NCBI RefSeq assembly: GCF_002261345.1
Contig: NZ_NEVT01000006.1
Span: 372,001 to 436,000 of the forward strand
From: Bordetella genomosp. 2
GTDB taxonomy: Bacteria; Pseudomonadota; Gammaproteobacteria; Burkholderiales; Burkholderiaceae_B
DNA: 64,000 nucleotides
Direction: 5' to 3'
This document shows positions 62,808 to 64,000 of this stretch, in pieces. The position numbers and the translations under genes are program-made. The notes beneath the pieces were generated by a model that saw nothing but the letters and a program-made list of their open reading frames with translations, made no database searches and was not told where the DNA came from. How positions within the stretch are numbered: the first letter of the stretch is position 1; the number at the start of each line of letters is the position of its first letter.

Positions 62808-63524
62808 TTAAACGTGTACCAGCGTGCCTTCGTCTTCGCCGCTGGCCGCTCGCTTGAGCGCGCCGGACTTGTTGATCGAAAACACCTTGATGGGCAATTT
62901 CTGGTCGCGGCACAGCGCGAAGGCCGTGGCGTCCATGACCTCGAGCCGGCGCACGATGGCCTCGTCGAAGCTGATGCGCGTGTAGCGCGTGGCGGTCGGA
63001 TCCTTGTTGGGGTCGGCGCTGTAGATGCCATCGACCTTGGTCGCCTTGAGCACGATCTCGGCGCCGATCTCGGCGCCGCGCAGCGCGGCGGCCGTGTCGG
63101 TGGTGAAGAAGGGGTTGCCCGTGCCGGCCGCGAAAATGACGACCTTGCCCTCTTCCAGGTAGCGCAGCGCCTTGGGACGGATGTAGGGCTCGACCACCTG
63201 GTCGATGTTGAGCGCCGACTGCACGCGCGTGTCGACGTCCTTGTGCTTGAGGGCGTCCTGCAGGGCCAGGGCGTTCATGATGGTGGCCATCATGCCCATG
63301 TAGTCGGCCGTGGCGCGGTCCATGCCCTGCGCGCCGGGAGCGACGCCCCGGAAAATGTTGCCGCCACCGATGACGATGGCCAGCTCTACGCCCAGCGCGA
63401 CCACTTCGGCGATCTCGTCGGTCATGCGCACGATGGTGCTGCGGTTGATGCCGAAGGCATCCTCGCCCATCAGCGCCTCGCCGGAAAGTTTGAGAAGAAC
63501 CCGTTTGTATGATCTGCTGGTCAT
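62808..63524 (-). CDS. pyrH: UMP kinase
   Basis: Phosphorylates UMP to UDP; hexameric, normally activated by GTP and inhibited by UTP. The 238-residue amino-acid-kinase-fold protein has [69 protein letters not shown] and [17 protein letters not shown]. Start [11 protein letters not shown] at 63524 gives the family length. Located between tsf and frr as in most proteobacteria. Confidence 0.97.
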   Translation of the reverse strand: MTSRSYKRVLLKLSGEALMGEDAFGINRSTIVRMTDEIAEVVALGVELAIVIGGGNIFRGVAPGAQGMDRATADYMGMMATIMNALALQDALKHKDVDTRVQSALNIDQVVEPYIRPKALRYLEEGKVVIFAAGTGNPFFTTDTAAALRGAEIGAEIVLKATKVDGIYSADPNKDPTATRYTRISFDEAIVRRLEVMDATAFALCRDQKLPIKVFSINKSGALKRAASGEDEGTLVHV

Positions 63525-63569
63525 AGGTGATGTCCCGAAGAACGATCCGACGAAAGTGTAAGACAAGAA

Positions 63570-63604
63570 ATGGGGCCGGACTAGACTTTTCTAGCCGGCC
63601 CCAT
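63570..63604 (-). terminator. Hairpin between tsf and pyrH
   Basis: ATGGGGCCGG and CCGGCCCCAT arms with an inner CTAGA/TCTAG stem and one unpaired base form a strong hairpin 14 bp after the tsf stop. The minus strand continues TTTCTTGTCTT, a fairly T-rich tail. It probably ends or attenuates the tsf transcript before pyrH. Confidence 0.75.
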
Positions 63605-63617
63605 GTACTACAGCCGA

Positions 63618-64000
63618 TCAGGCGCGACCGGCGGCAGCAGCGGCGACCTCGGCGGCGAAGTCGCTGGTCTTCTTCTCGATGCCCTCGCCCACCACGAACA
63701 GCACGAATTTGCTGATCGAGGCGTTCTTTTCCTTGAGCATCTGCTCGACGCTCTGCTTGTCGTTCTTGACGAACGGCTGCGACAGGAGCGTGACTTCCTT
63801 CAGGAACTTCTGCACCGAACCCTCGACCATCTTGGCGACGATCTCGGCGGGCTTGCCCGATTCGGCGGCCTTCTGCTCGGCGACCGAGCGCTCGGCGGCG
63901 ATGTCGGCGGCCGGCACGCCTTCGGCGTTCAGGGCCTTGGGCTTGGTGGCGGCGATGTGCATGGCCAGGTCCTTGCCCACTTCCTCGGCGCCGGCGTACT
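63618..64000 (-). CDS. tsf: Elongation factor Ts, C-terminal part (cut by window edge)
   Basis: Nucleotide-exchange factor for EF-Tu. About the last 127 residues are visible: [60 protein letters not shown], and the C-terminal [20 protein letters not shown]. The N-terminal EF-Tu-contact region lies beyond the window. It heads the leftward gene series and is followed by a hairpin terminator. Confidence 0.95.
   Translation of the reverse strand, partial: YAGAEEVGKDLAMHIAATKPKALNAEGVPAADIAAERSVAEQKAAESGKPAEIVAKMVEGSVQKFLKEVTLLSQPFVKNDKQSVEQMLKEKNASISKFVLFVVGEGIEKKTSDFAAEVAAAAAGRA

Overview
The window is a high-GC betaproteobacterial chromosome segment, most likely from the Bordetella bronchiseptica/pertussis/parapertussis group. 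This rests on the fixed order tsf-pyrH-frr-uppS-cdsA-dxr-rseP-bamA-skp-lpxD-fabZ-lpxA-lpxB-rnhB at the right end, on two Bug-type (TctC) tripartite receptors, and on general codon and GC character. No rRNA, tRNA, CRISPR array or complete insertion sequence was seen, and no stretch above about 300 bases lacks a gene.

Layout. 1-7.4 kb: end of msrB, msrA, then a molybdenum hydroxylase cluster (decayed cytidylyltransferase, XdhC chaperone, Tat-exported molybdopterin subunit, 2Fe-2S subunit, tri-heme cytochrome c). 7.4-12.9 kb: a universal stress protein behind an FNR-like box, a protealysin-type metalloprotease with its emfourin-like inhibitor, a frameshifted doxX, a peroxiredoxin, an ArsC-like protein, a CoA-transferase and a small TPR protein. 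13-15.8 kb: an AT-richer DUF1800/DUF1501 pair. 15.9-21.1 kb: glutathione peroxidase, AsnC/Lrp regulator and DMT exporter, GST, GNAT, a two-piece lipoate ligase and a lipoprotein. 21.1-28.9 kb: glutamate dehydrogenase; an IclR / polar amino-acid ABC transporter / HutG operon; an unrecognised two-gene unit; an ankyrin protein behind three 14-bp tandem repeats. 28.9-32.5 kb: the mltG-tmk-holB-tatD housekeeping operon. 32.6-38.1 kb: ygfZ and a valine/branched acyl-CoA catabolic operon with a LiuR-like operator. 38.2-45.5 kb: rnfH-ratA, smpB, SPFH/NfeD pair, amidotransferase, ppsA and its regulator ppsR. 45.5-49.9 kb: a symmetric aromatic dioxygenase locus. 49.9-64 kb: rRNA methyltransferase and the envelope/lipid A/isoprenoid supercluster running leftward from tsf.

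The most unusual structure is at 47.3-47.5 kb. Two paralogous Rieske dioxygenase alpha-subunit genes are joined head to head at a perfect, spacer-less palindrome with 74-bp arms, and both have lost the start and the whole Rieske domain. With the doxX homopolymer frameshift and the decayed molybdenum-cofactor cytidylyltransferase, this gives at least four broken genes, in keeping with the gene decay known for this group.

Many operons show tight translational coupling (ATGA, TGATG or TTGA overlaps). Likely regulatory sites include the FNR-like box with a matching -10 (usp), an Lrp-type palindrome, a LiuR-like palindrome (acyl-CoA dehydrogenase operon), a 36-bp interrupted palindrome between ppsA and ppsR, and dispersed hairpins built on GGTGTCTGACACC.
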